NCBI GenBank assembly: GCA_014799925.1
Contig: JAAVHC010000070.1
Location: 1-54,401 of the forward strand
Source of the DNA: Oscillibacter sp.
GTDB taxonomy: Bacteria; Bacillota; Clostridia; Oscillospirales; Oscillospiraceae
Direction: 5' to 3'
DNA: 54,401 nt
Shown here piece after piece: positions 43,254 through 51,625 of the stretch. A program made the position numbers and the translations under genes. Numbering within the stretch: the first letter of the stretch is position 1; each line of letters opens with the position of its first letter. The notes under the pieces are model-generated. The model was not told where the DNA came from and did no database searches. It saw only the letters and a program-made list of their open reading frames with translations.

Positions 43254-44630
43254 TCAATGTTCTTGCGTCGGAATGGAGATACTCGTTTCTGCCGCTCTCA
43301 GTTCGCTATGAAGCCGGATTGCCATAAATGCGGTAACAATGGCCGAAATAACATCCGCAACAGGCTGTGCGTAAAGGACACCATTCAACTCCCAAACTGT
43401 TGGGAGTATCAAAATAACGGGTACAAAGCAAATCCCTTGCCGGCAAGCGCCGAGGAAGCAGCCTGCCGCGGCTTTTCCCATTACAAGAAACAGGAAAGAA
43501 TATACGGTGTAGAAGCCAAAAAGGATAAAGGAAAAGCCATTAGCCCGCAGGGCGGCCGAGCCAATACGCACCATCTCCAGATCGTCCTTTGTAAACAGGA
43601 ACATGATCCGCGTGGAGAACAGAGCCGCAGCAAGGCCAAAAGCGACACAAAAGGCCGTTGACCAGAGAACGGCGGTCTTGATGGCCTCCCGCAGCCGACC
43701 AAAATTTTTTGCACCATAGCTAAATCCGGCGATAGGCTGGAAGCCCTTCAAAAAGCCGAATACAACCAGCGACCCCATAGACATGATTTTGGTGAGCGGC
43801 CCCATAGCGGCCAGTGCGGAGCCTCCATATTCCTTTGCCGCATTGTTGATCATGCTGATGGAAAGGCTGGTGAGCAGTTGAAACAGCAGCGTTGGAATAC
43901 CGATTTTCAATATTTCTGACATAATCTCTCCGGCAAAGGAACACTCTTTCGCGCTGAAATTGAATACGCTCTTTTTCCGGAGAATATAGGTCAGGTAGAC
44001 CAGGGTGGAAACCATCTGAGAAACAGCCGTGGCAATCGCAGCGCCGGCTACGCCGAGATCAAACGCATAGATAAAAACAGGGTCTAGCACCACATTCAAC
44101 ACAGCGCCCGCCATCAACGCGCACATAGCGGTTTTTGCGGCGCCCTCACTGGACACGATGTTGTTCATAGTGACGTTAAACACATTGAAGATGGAGAACA
44201 CGATATAGATGCGGGCATAGGCGGCTGCGTAGGGCATAACGCTGTCAATCGCGCCGGTCCGCCGCAGAATAGGTTCCAGGAAAATAACAGAGAGGAGGAT
44301 CACGATTGCCCCTATCGCAACGCTGCCGTATATGGCTGTACTCGCTACCTTGTTTGCTGTGGCCCTGTCCCCGCGTCCCAATAGTCGGGAGAGGCAGGCG
44401 GCAGCGCCGTTGCCAAACAGCAGTCCCAGGCCCACAACGGTCTGGCCCAGGGGGAAAGCTACCGTGACCGCTCCCATTTGGTCGGTTCCCAGCCCGCCTG
44501 CAAACCAGGTATCCACCAGATTGTAGAGCGCGTTAATGAGCATACCAATCATTGTTGGGATCCCCAGCGCCAGGAAGGCCTTGGGGATGGGGGCGCTCCC
44601 CAAAAGCTCCATCTTTTTGTTTCCGTTCAT
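43254..44630 (-). CDS. MATE-family multidrug/cation efflux protein
   Basis: 458 aa, twelve predicted helices. It starts IPKAFLALGIPTMIGMLINALYNLVDTWFAGGLG, typical of NorM/DinF-type MATE proteins in Firmicutes, and the second half repeats it (ILKIGIPTLLFQLLTSLSISMINNAAKEYGG). It exports drugs or metabolites with Na+ or H+. AAGGAG precedes the ATG by 6 nt. It is divergent from a PadR regulator with a symmetric promoter region between them. The gene is less GC-rich than its surroundings, so recent transfer is possible. Confidence 0.92.
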   Translation of the reverse strand: MNGNKKMELLGSAPIPKAFLALGIPTMIGMLINALYNLVDTWFAGGLGTDQMGAVTVAFPLGQTVVGLGLLFGNGAAACLSRLLGRGDRATANKVASTAIYGSVAIGAIVILLSVIFLEPILRRTGAIDSVMPYAAAYARIYIVFSIFNVFNVTMNNIVSSEGAAKTAMCALMAGAVLNVVLDPVFIYAFDLGVAGAAIATAVSQMVSTLVYLTYILRKKSVFNFSAKECSFAGEIMSEILKIGIPTLLFQLLTSLSISMINNAAKEYGGSALAAMGPLTKIMSMGSLVVFGFLKGFQPIAGFSYGAKNFGRLREAIKTAVLWSTAFCVAFGLAAALFSTRIMFLFTKDDLEMVRIGSAALRANGFSFILFGFYTVYSFLFLVMGKAAAGCFLGACRQGICFVPVILILPTVWELNGVLYAQPVADVISAIVTAFMAIRLHSELRAAETSISIPTQEH

Positions 44631-44646
44631 GCTGCACTCCTTTCTC

Positions 44647-44675
44647 TTGACAGCCGGTGTAACGCATAGTAGTAT
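44647..44675 (+). promoter_or_regulatory. Promoter for the padR-type gene (mirror-image pair)
   Basis: TTGACA (44647-44652), 17-bp spacer, TAGTAT (44670-44675). The -10 lies in ATAGTAGTAT, which recurs inverted at 44701-44710. Confidence 0.55.
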
Positions 44676-44710
44676 ATATTATAGCAACTGCCAGAAGCAC
44701 ATACTACTAT
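44666..44710. promoter_or_regulatory. 10-bp perfect inverted repeat, likely PadR operator
   Basis: ATAGTAGTAT (44666-44675) and ATACTACTAT (44701-44710) are exact inverted copies, centres 35 bp apart, each covering a -10 box. PadR proteins commonly repress their own gene and a divergent efflux gene. Confidence 0.55.
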
Positions 44711-44729
44711 AATTTATAGCAATTGTCAA
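44701..44729 (-). promoter_or_regulatory. Promoter for the MATE gene (mirror-image pair)
   Basis: On the minus strand TTGACA (44724-44729), 17-bp spacer, TAGTAT (44701-44706). Same hexamers and spacing as the facing plus promoter, so the two transcripts start within about 15 bp and overlap. Confidence 0.55.
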
Positions 44730-44747
44730 GAGTGAGAGGAGATTTTT

Positions 44748-45275
44748 ATGGCAACAATAGATCTGATTGTCCTCGGGATGGTAAAAAAGCAGCCGATGAG
44801 CGCCTATGATATTCAAAAGCTGGTGGAGTACCGGAACATTTCAAAGTGGGTAAAAATCAGCACCCCTTCTATTTATAAAAAGGTCATTCAATTAGAAGAA
44901 AAAGGCTTGCTCCAAAGCGTTTCTGTGCGGGAGAATCATATGCCGGAAAAAGCTGTCTACTCGTTGACGGCCAGCGGAGAGCAGGCGTTTGAACGGCTTA
45001 TGCAGGAAATTTCGGCCCAGCCAATTCGCATTTTCCTGGACTTTAATGCCGTGGTCGTAAATTTGGACAGCCTGCCGTTGGAAGCGCAAAAGGCCTGTAT
45101 CGCAAGCATCGAAAAGAATGTGCAGGAATTGAAATCCTATCTGGAAGAAAACCTCCGCGAAAAAGAAAATGCGCCACAGGTTCCTGAAACAGGCATGGCC
45201 GTTTTGCAGCAGCAATTTGTTTTGGCCGAAACGATTGAAGCCTGGGTCGCATCGCTCAAATCAACGCTCAGATGA
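44748..45275 (+). CDS. PadR-family transcriptional regulator
   Basis: 175 aa. The N-terminal winged helix starts IDLIVLGMVKKQPMSAYDIQKLVE, with STPSIYKKVIQLEEKGLL as the recognition helix and wing. The C-terminal half is a coiled-coil dimerisation region (Vir_act_alpha_C-like). It probably senses a drug or aromatic ligand and represses the divergent MATE gene. AGAGGAG is 6 nt before the ATG. Lower GC than neighbours, like the MATE gene, so the pair may have moved together. Confidence 0.9.
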   Translation: MATIDLIVLGMVKKQPMSAYDIQKLVEYRNISKWVKISTPSIYKKVIQLEEKGLLQSVSVRENHMPEKAVYSLTASGEQAFERLMQEISAQPIRIFLDFNAVVVNLDSLPLEAQKACIASIEKNVQELKSYLEENLREKENAPQVPETGMAVLQQQFVLAETIEAWVASLKSTLR

Positions 45276-45420
45276 TAGTGTTTGGTGAGGAAAGAACTCG
45301 TAAAAAGGCGGTATGTTTGCTGAAGCAGCCGCCAAAAGTCCGGCAATATCAGCCATTTTCGAGGCCAGGATGTCTATTCCCGCGGCAGACGAACGGCAGC
45401 TTCCTCACAGCCTCTCTCCC

Positions 45421-46812
45421 TCATTCCTCTTCCTCCGCAAACAGTCCTTCGCGGGTGATGTTGTTCAGCCACTTTCCGCTGCGGTAATGCCTGATGACCC
45501 AGGGCCATTTGACGAACTCGTCGGTACACAGCAGGAAATACACCCACATGACGGGAAGCCGGAAGACGAACGCCGCGATGAACCCCAGGGGCACGGAATA
45601 GCACCACATGTCGATGGTGTCGCAGATGAACCCGAACCGGCTGTCGCCCCCCGCCCGGAAAACGCCGGCAATGAGGGTCGTGTTCACCGCCGCGCCCATA
45701 ACGTAATAAGTGTTGATGAGCAGCATGTTCCGCAGGTAGCCCATGGCCCGCTCCGACAGGGAGCCGCCGGCGTAGGCCAGCACGAAGGGCATGGATGCCA
45801 GAATGATCAGCCCGCCGACGGCCCCGGTAATGACCGTCAGCTTCATCAGCTTTTTCGCGCCGTCCCGGGCCTCCTCCAGCCTGTTTTCCCCGATAATGTT
45901 CCCCAGCAGGATGCCGCCCGCGCTGGCCATGCCGAAGCAGAGGATGGTCCCGAAGTTCCGTACCACAATAACGAAGGAATTGGCCGCTACCACATCGGTG
46001 CCAAGGTGGCCCAAAATAACGGAATACATGGAGAACGCCACACTCCAGCTGATATCATTGCCCAGGGCGGGCAGGGACAGCCGGACGAAGTCGGAGAACA
46101 GAGGCCTGTTTTTCACAAAAATGTACTTAAGGTTCAGATGTACGTCCTTACTGAGGACAGATACCACCACGCACGCTGCCAGCTCAATGAGCCGGGACAG
46201 GCTCGTGGCCATGGCGACGCCCACAGCCCCCAGCTTCGGCGCGCCGAAGAGGCCGAAAATCCACACCGCGTTGAGAAAAATGTTCAGGGAGAAGGCCAGC
46301 ATGTTCATGGCGGTGCTGATCATCACCCGGCCGATGCTCCGCAGGGTGGCCAGATAGACCTCGATGACGCCCCAGCAGAGATAGCTGACAGACATATAAC
46401 GGAGATAGGACGCGCCGATGGCGATCAGCTCCCCGTCGTTGGTGAACAGGCGCATCATCATCTCCGGCATCAGCATCGCCGACAGCGCAAAGGCCAGGGC
46501 GATGGGGATGGAGAACCGCATGGCGATGCCCTCCACCACCTGGATGGCCCGCATGTCGCCCTTGCCGTAGTACTGGGCGGACAGGATGGTCACCCCGGTG
46601 CCCAGGCCGTAGAAGACCATGAACAGGATGCTGGCGTACTGCGCGGCCAGGGACACCGCCGAGATAGCGGACTGGCCCACGTAGTTGAGCATCACCACGT
46701 CGGCGGAGCTGACCGCCGCGCTGAGCAGGTTCTGGATGATGATCGGCAGAACCAGCTTGAAGATCTGGCTGTAAAATCCGTCCCTGCCGTTGAGGCGTTT
46801 TGCTTTTTCCAT
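45421..46812 (-). CDS. MATE-family efflux protein, second copy
   Basis: 463 aa, twelve helices. N-terminal: FKLVLPIIIQNLLSAAVSSADVVMLNYVGQSAISAVSLAAQ; second half: FVRLSLPALGNDISWSVAFSMYSVILGHLGTDVVAANS. It differs clearly from the MATE protein at 43254 and belongs to the VMA-like clade frequent in gut Firmicutes. The start at MEKAKR has GAGGG 4-5 nt upstream; the ATG 18 nt before lacks a site. Last gene of the GNAT-Sir2-MATE unit. Confidence 0.92.
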   Translation of the reverse strand: MEKAKRLNGRDGFYSQIFKLVLPIIIQNLLSAAVSSADVVMLNYVGQSAISAVSLAAQYASILFMVFYGLGTGVTILSAQYYGKGDMRAIQVVEGIAMRFSIPIALAFALSAMLMPEMMMRLFTNDGELIAIGASYLRYMSVSYLCWGVIEVYLATLRSIGRVMISTAMNMLAFSLNIFLNAVWIFGLFGAPKLGAVGVAMATSLSRLIELAACVVVSVLSKDVHLNLKYIFVKNRPLFSDFVRLSLPALGNDISWSVAFSMYSVILGHLGTDVVAANSFVIVVRNFGTILCFGMASAGGILLGNIIGENRLEEARDGAKKLMKLTVITGAVGGLIILASMPFVLAYAGGSLSERAMGYLRNMLLINTYYVMGAAVNTTLIAGVFRAGGDSRFGFICDTIDMWCYSVPLGFIAAFVFRLPVMWVYFLLCTDEFVKWPWVIRHYRSGKWLNNITREGLFAEEEE

Positions 46813-46854
46813 GCTTCCCTCTTTTTTCATTCTGTGGTACAATCAGTTCAGATC

Positions 46855-47565
46855 CTATAGCTGCGCCATGACCTCACCGATGGGCTCCGTGACGGTCAGG
46901 TCCGCCCCCGCGCCCAAAGCGGTCTTGTTGATGACCACCAGCTTGTCCCCCCGGTAGTACCGCACCAGCCCCGCCGCCGGGTATACCGTGAGGGACGTGC
47001 CGCCGATGATGAGCACGTCCGCGTGCCGGATGGCGGAGACGGCGCGCATCATCACATCCTCATCCAGTCCCTCCTCGTAGAGGACCACATCCGGCTTGAT
47101 GATCCCGCCGCAATGGCACCGGGGCACCCCGGTACTGCTGACGATCTCCTCCACCCCGTGGAACGCGCCGCATTTCGCGCAGTAGTTCCGCAGGACGCTG
47201 CCATGGAGCTCCAGGACGTTCCGGCTCCCCGCCTTCTGGTGGAGGCCGTCGATATTCTGGGTGATGACGGCCTTCAGCCTGCCGGAGTCCTCCCACTCCG
47301 CCAGCTTCTTGTGGGCGGCGTTGGGAATCGCGTCCAGGTAGAGCATCTTATTGCGGTAGAAGCGGAAAAACTCCTCCGGGTTCCGCTCATAAAAGCTGTG
47401 GCTCAGAATCGTCTCCGGAGGATAGTCGTACTGCTGGTGATAGAGGCCGTCGGTACTGCGGAAATCGGGGATGCCGCTCTCCGTGCTGACCCCGGCTCCG
47501 CCGAAAAAGACGATGTTGTCCGTTTGCTCGATCCAGCTTTTCAGGGTTTTTACTGTCTCTGTCAT
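46855..47565 (-). CDS. Sir2-family NAD-dependent protein deacylase
   Basis: 236 aa. GGAGVSTESGIPDFRS is the NAD-binding loop, TQNIDGLHQKAG the catalytic core with the His in ELHGS. The zinc site is CAKC and CHCG, with one Cys pair spaced tightly (CxC). IIGGTSLTVYPAAG closes the Rossmann fold. It removes acyl groups from lysine with NAD+. AAAGGAGG lies 7 nt before the ATG, and the start overlaps the stop of the GNAT gene (ATGA), so the two are made together. Confidence 0.93.
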   Translation of the reverse strand: MTETVKTLKSWIEQTDNIVFFGGAGVSTESGIPDFRSTDGLYHQQYDYPPETILSHSFYERNPEEFFRFYRNKMLYLDAIPNAAHKKLAEWEDSGRLKAVITQNIDGLHQKAGSRNVLELHGSVLRNYCAKCGAFHGVEEIVSSTGVPRCHCGGIIKPDVVLYEEGLDEDVMMRAVSAIRHADVLIIGGTSLTVYPAAGLVRYYRGDKLVVINKTALGAGADLTVTEPIGEVMAQL

Positions 47566-48029
47566 GGGTTTTCCTCCTTTGTTCGATGGATATACATCCT
47601 GCTGGGCTCGTCTTCTCCGTCCCCCTGCACCATGCAGAAGAATTCCCACCCGTAACGCTCATAGAATGACGCATGGTCCGTCAGCAGGTAGAGGGTGCCG
47701 ATCCCTTTGCCCGCCATATCCTGGCAGACGTGGTCCAGCAGTCCGCCCGCGACGCCCTGACAGCGGCAGCTCTCCTCCACATAGACGGCGCACACGTTGG
47801 GCGTCAGATCCTTCCTGTTGTGGAAGTCGTTCTCAATCACGCCCAGACCCCCGATCATCCGGTCCGTTCTGGCAAGGTACCACTGGGGCACCGCGTCCGT
47901 GTTTTTCACGCACCGCTCCATGCTGTCCAGATACGCTTCCAGCGGAATGCCCCATTTGGCGTGGAACCACGCCGCGGCTTCCCCCTTGTATTCCGGATGG
48001 TCCCGCAGATTGATGATCTCGTATTGCAA
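47562..48029 (-). CDS. GNAT-family N-acetyltransferase
   Basis: 155 aa. The GNAT fold shows VCAVYVEESCRCQGVAGGLLDHV, with the acetyl-CoA loop in QGVAGG (the usual first Arg/Gln pair is R-x-Q-G-V-A), then LYLLTDHASFYERYGWEF. The N-terminus, YEIINLRDHPEYKGEAAAWFHAKWGIP, is typical of a Firmicutes clade, and the start is taken as TTG at 48029 since GGAGG lies 8 nt upstream of it. An ATG further up would add 13 residues. First gene of the GNAT-Sir2-MATE unit. Substrate unknown. Confidence 0.85.
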   Translation of the reverse strand: MQYEIINLRDHPEYKGEAAAWFHAKWGIPLEAYLDSMERCVKNTDAVPQWYLARTDRMIGGLGVIENDFHNRKDLTPNVCAVYVEESCRCQGVAGGLLDHVCQDMAGKGIGTLYLLTDHASFYERYGWEFFCMVQGDGEDEPSRMYIHRTKEENP

Positions 48030-48074
48030 AGATTTTTCCTCCAGTTCAAAACATTTCATAAGGAGCATATTAAC

Positions 48075-48410
48075 ATGAACATCCAGATTTTCGGTTCCTC
48101 CAAGTGCTTTGACACCAAAAAAACGGAGCGCTGGTTCAAGGAGCGGCGGATCAAGTACCAGTACATCGACCTGCCCAAGAAGGGCTTCTCCCTGGGGGAG
48201 TACCGCTCCATCCGGCAGAAGCTGAGCTACCAGGAGCTGGTGAACACCAGGTGCAGGGCCTATCAGGACCTGTATATGGCTTATATCACGCCTGACGCGG
48301 CGGAGGACAAGCTGTTTGAGAATCCCCAGCTGTTCCTGACTCCCATCGTCCGCAACGGAAAGCTCGTCACCGTGGGGTATTGTCCCGATATATGGGAGAC
48401 GTGGGAGTGA
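48075..48410 (+). CDS. ArsC/Spx-family thioredoxin-fold protein
   Basis: 111 aa. IFGSSKCFDTKKTERWFKERRI has the single N-terminal Cys of the ArsC/Spx family (C-x-x-x-K spacing), and the cis-Pro is in FLTPIVRNG. There is no CxxC, so it is unlike true Spx, and resembles YffB/ArsC-like proteins with glutathione- or thiol-linked roles. AAGGAG lies 9 nt before the ATG. Divergent from the GNAT gene. Function uncertain. Confidence 0.85.
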   Translation: MNIQIFGSSKCFDTKKTERWFKERRIKYQYIDLPKKGFSLGEYRSIRQKLSYQELVNTRCRAYQDLYMAYITPDAAEDKLFENPQLFLTPIVRNGKLVTVGYCPDIWETWE

Positions 48411-48582
48411 CGAGCCACGCCCATGCGTGGAGACGTTCGCTGCTTTTCCCTTCTGCGTCTATTTTCATGCGGTTATTGATACTCCCTGCCGCATCGCTAT
48501 GGGAACTCCCGGCTGCGGCGAAGGGATAGACTGAGAAACGGCTTCGCCCCTCTGTGTTCGTTAGAACAACCCCGCAATAATA
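48411..48582. other. Gene-free stretch before element C
   Basis: No convincing gene. It may be a diverged core of the composite element: a GCTTCGCCC block at 48541-48549 resembles one in elements A and B, but the match is weak. Confidence 0.35.
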
Positions 48583-48671
48583 AAGGATTCCAAAACCATT
48601 GGTTTGGGCGGCTTTTTGGTGACTTTTGGTCCGCACAAAAAGTCACCGGGGTCCGGGGCCGGAGGCCCCGG
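48583..48671 (+). repeat. Right end of composite element (copy C)
   Basis: AAGGATTCC, a hairpin with CCAAAACC/GGTTTGG (48590-48607), GGTGACTTTT/AAAAGTCACC (48618-48647), then GGGGTCCGGGGCC with CCGGGGCC/GGCCCCGG (48653-48671). The order and spacing match the outer end of elements A and B. Confidence 0.7.
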
Positions 48672-48674
48672 CCT

Positions 48675-49544
48675 TTACTCCAGATGATGCGTATGATTAA
48701 AAATGTGCTCCTCACAGAAGCAGTGATACCCGCTGCACTTGGAGCAGTACCGGAATTGCAGATCCGGGAAGTCCGTATCTGTCCGGCCGCAGACCTCGCA
48801 CTTGTGGTTGTAACCCCGCTGCTTCTTCTGCTCCTTCACCGCCCTGCGGAACTGCACCGCCTCCCGGCGGCCGCGGGCCCGGACCGTGTCCGCCCTGCGG
48901 CGGAAGTCCGGGGAGAAGAACACGAACAGGTTCAGCATGGCCACAACGGGCGTCAGCGCATAGCCCCACAGTCCCCAGTAGATGCCCAGGACCACAGCCA
49001 GAACGTAGCCGGCGGCCTCCAGGATGCCCAGCCACTTCATCTTCACGGGGATGATATAGAACACGCGCACCACGGCCTCCGGATAGGTCAGAGCGAACGC
49101 GAAAAACAGAGCCGCGTTCACGTAGGCCGCCCCGTAGAGCGGGAAAGCGAAGCCGTCCAGGAACAGAGCGATGATGGACGCCAGCACGCTCAGAAGCATC
49201 CCGCTGACGTAGTAGACGGTAAACTTCGTGCTGCCCCACAGCCGCTCCATGGACTCTCCCAGCCAGTAGTAGAAGAACAGGGACAGCAGCACGGACAGGG
49301 GCCGGCTCCCGGTGGGGATCAGGACAAAGGTCACGATCCGCCAGACCTGCCCATGGAGCACGGCGCCGGCGTCCATGGCCAGCGTACTCTCCAGCAGGCC
49401 GGATTTGTCGAACATACTGAAAATGTAGATCACGGCGTTGGCGATGACGATGTACCGCATCAGCCCCGGGATGCCCAGCCGGGGATGCAGGGCGCAGAAG
49501 CGGTCAATGGCTTCGTTCAGCTTTCTCAAGGGAAATTCCTCCAT
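48675..49544 (-). CDS. Rhomboid-like membrane protein with Cys/His-rich tail
   Basis: 289 aa. Six predicted helices (about 29-45, 70-88, 100-130, 135-150, 165-185, 190-212). The layout is rhomboid-like: a long N-terminal helix, a loop with QVWRIVTFVLIP, and GESMERLWGSTKF. The catalytic GxSG is not seen (LYGAAYVNAAL is in its place), so it is probably a non-proteolytic member. The tail has several Cys/His pairs (CEVCGR, YCSKCSGYHCFCEEHIFNHTHH), likely binding zinc. No RBS problem; it follows element C. Role unknown. Confidence 0.7.
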   Translation of the reverse strand: MEEFPLRKLNEAIDRFCALHPRLGIPGLMRYIVIANAVIYIFSMFDKSGLLESTLAMDAGAVLHGQVWRIVTFVLIPTGSRPLSVLLSLFFYYWLGESMERLWGSTKFTVYYVSGMLLSVLASIIALFLDGFAFPLYGAAYVNAALFFAFALTYPEAVVRVFYIIPVKMKWLGILEAAGYVLAVVLGIYWGLWGYALTPVVAMLNLFVFFSPDFRRRADTVRARGRREAVQFRRAVKEQKKQRGYNHKCEVCGRTDTDFPDLQFRYCSKCSGYHCFCEEHIFNHTHHLE

Positions 49545-49630
49545 TACAGAATGATACGGGTATTGTACTCCATCCGGAGCGAAAAGTCACCAAAAATGTT
49601 TCAAAAGCAAAAACCGGGATACGGGCGCTC

Positions 49631-51625
49631 TCACGGCTGTTTCCCCGTCTTCCGCCGCCCCCGGCCGCCGGGCCTCGCGCTCTTCCCCGGCTTTTGCGGA
49701 CGCTTCGCAGGTTTGCCGGAGGCGTGCTTTTTCGTCCCCGCTTCCGGCTTTTCCCTGTGGAGGGGACGGCGGGGGCCGTCATTCCTCCGCTTCGAGTCCG
49801 AACGGCCCGCCCGGCAGTCCTGTGGACTGCCCAAAGGGCGCACCAGGCAATCCTTCCCGTACCCGATCAGATCCTCCCGGCCCGCCCTGTGGAGGGCCTC
49901 CACCACCAGCCGGCGCATCTCCGGGCGCTTCCATTGCAGCAGAGCCCGCTGGAGGGCTTTGTCGTGGGGGCTTTTGGCCACGTACACCGGTTCCATGGTC
50001 CGGGGGTCCAGGCCCGTATACCACATGCAGGTGGACAGAGTTCCCGGCGTGGGGTAAAAATCCTGGACCTGCTCCGGCTGGCGGCCCGTCCGGTTGAGGA
50101 ACACCGCCAGCTCCACCGCGTCATTGAGGGTGCAGCCGGGGTGGGAGCTCATCAGGTAGGGCACAAGATACTGCTCCAGGCCGTAGCGCTGGTTGAGCCG
50201 CTGGTATTTGTCCCGGAACCGCTCGTAGACCTCAAAATGAGGCTTGCCCATGTAGTCCAGCACCTGGGCGGAGCAGTGCTCCGGGGCTACCTTCAGCTGC
50301 CCGGAGACGTGATACCTCACCAGTTCGGACAGAAACTCGCTGTTTTTTTCGCACATCAGGTAGTCGAACCGGATGCCGCTGCGGATGAACACCTTCTTCA
50401 CCCCCGGCACCGCCCGGACCTTCCGCAGGAGAGCCAGGTAGTCGGCGTGGCTGGGGTCAATGTTCTTACAGGGCGTGGGGGCCAGGCAGGAGCGGTTCTT
50501 GCACATGCCGTTCTTTAACTGCTGCTTGCAGCTGGGATGCCGGAAGTTGGCCGACGGCCCGCCCACGTCATGGACATAGCCCTTGAACTTGGGATCGCGG
50601 GTAAATCCCTCCACTTCCCTCACCACGCTCTCATGACTGCGGGAGGTGATCATCCGGCCCTGGTGGAAGGCCAGGGAGCAGAAATTGCACCCGCCGAAGC
50701 ACCCCCGATTATGGGTGACGGAGAAGCGGACCTCCTCAATGGCGGCCACGCCGCCCAGCTCGTCGTACATGGGATGGACCTCACGGGCGTAGGGCAGCTC
50801 CGCCACTGCGTCCAGCTCCTCCCGGCTCAGGGGTATGGCGGGGGGATTGACCACCAGCACCCGGTCCCCGTGGCGCTGAAGGATGGCCTTACCCCGGACG
50901 GGGTCGTGCTCCTCGTACTCAATTCTGGTTGCCTCGGCGTAGTCCCGCTTATCCGAAACCACCGCCTCGAAGGAGGGAACCGTGACATTCTCGTAAGCGC
51001 AGGCAGGCTCTTTGGCGGCATATGCGGTGCCCCGGATATCGGTCATGCTCTCCACTGGTTCGCCGTGGGCCAGACGTTTTGCGATCTCCCGCGTGGCCCG
51101 TTCCCCCATGCCGTAGACCAGCAGATCCGCCTGGGCGTCGAAGAGGATGGACCGGCGCACCGCGTCGTCCCAGTAGTCGTAGTGGGCGAACCGCCGGAGG
51201 CTGGCCTCCAGGCCGCCGATGATAATGGGCGTATCCGGGAAGGCCTCCCTGGCCCGGTTGGCGTAGACGATGGTGGGCCGGTCGGGCCGCAGGCCCATCC
51301 TGTTTCCCGGGCTGTAGGCGTCGGAGGACCGGCGCTTTTTGGCGGCGGTGTAGTGGGCCACCATGGAGTCGATATTGCCCCCGCCGATCATCACGCCGTA
51401 CCTGGGCTTCCCCATGGCCCGGAATGCCTCCGCGCTGTGCCAGTCCGGCTGCGCCAGAACAGCTGCCCGGAATCCCTCAGCTTCCAGGCAGCGGGCGATG
51501 ATGGCCGTGCCGAAAGAAGGGTGGTCCACATAGGCGTCCGCGGTGACCACCAGGAAGTCGTAGTACCACCAGCCCCGGTCCTCCATGTCCCGGCGGCTGA
51601 CGGGGAGAAAATGGAACCGCTCCAT
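49631..51625 (-). CDS. YgiQ-family radical SAM protein
   Basis: 664 aa, full length for the family. N-terminal B12-binding-like Rossmann region (RGWWYYDFLVVTADAYVDHPSFG, IIIGGLEASLRRFAHYDYW), then the radical SAM cluster motif CFGGCNFC in THNRGCFGGCNFCSLAFHQGR. YgiQ-type C-terminal signatures follow, such as KVAPEHCSAQVLDYMGKP and FYPTPGTLSTCMWYTG, and the chain ends in a basic Lys/Arg-rich tail. The reaction is unknown; the family is widespread in anaerobes. The ATG has GAGGACC upstream. Monocistronic. Confidence 0.92.
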   Translation of the reverse strand: MERFHFLPVSRRDMEDRGWWYYDFLVVTADAYVDHPSFGTAIIARCLEAEGFRAAVLAQPDWHSAEAFRAMGKPRYGVMIGGGNIDSMVAHYTAAKKRRSSDAYSPGNRMGLRPDRPTIVYANRAREAFPDTPIIIGGLEASLRRFAHYDYWDDAVRRSILFDAQADLLVYGMGERATREIAKRLAHGEPVESMTDIRGTAYAAKEPACAYENVTVPSFEAVVSDKRDYAEATRIEYEEHDPVRGKAILQRHGDRVLVVNPPAIPLSREELDAVAELPYAREVHPMYDELGGVAAIEEVRFSVTHNRGCFGGCNFCSLAFHQGRMITSRSHESVVREVEGFTRDPKFKGYVHDVGGPSANFRHPSCKQQLKNGMCKNRSCLAPTPCKNIDPSHADYLALLRKVRAVPGVKKVFIRSGIRFDYLMCEKNSEFLSELVRYHVSGQLKVAPEHCSAQVLDYMGKPHFEVYERFRDKYQRLNQRYGLEQYLVPYLMSSHPGCTLNDAVELAVFLNRTGRQPEQVQDFYPTPGTLSTCMWYTGLDPRTMEPVYVAKSPHDKALQRALLQWKRPEMRRLVVEALHRAGREDLIGYGKDCLVRPLGSPQDCRAGRSDSKRRNDGPRRPLHREKPEAGTKKHASGKPAKRPQKPGKSARPGGRGRRKTGKQP

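Noticed and set aside
45276-45420. Remnant gene between the padR-type gene and the second MATE gene
   Set aside because: Short frames exist on both strands but none has a start site or recognisable similarity.
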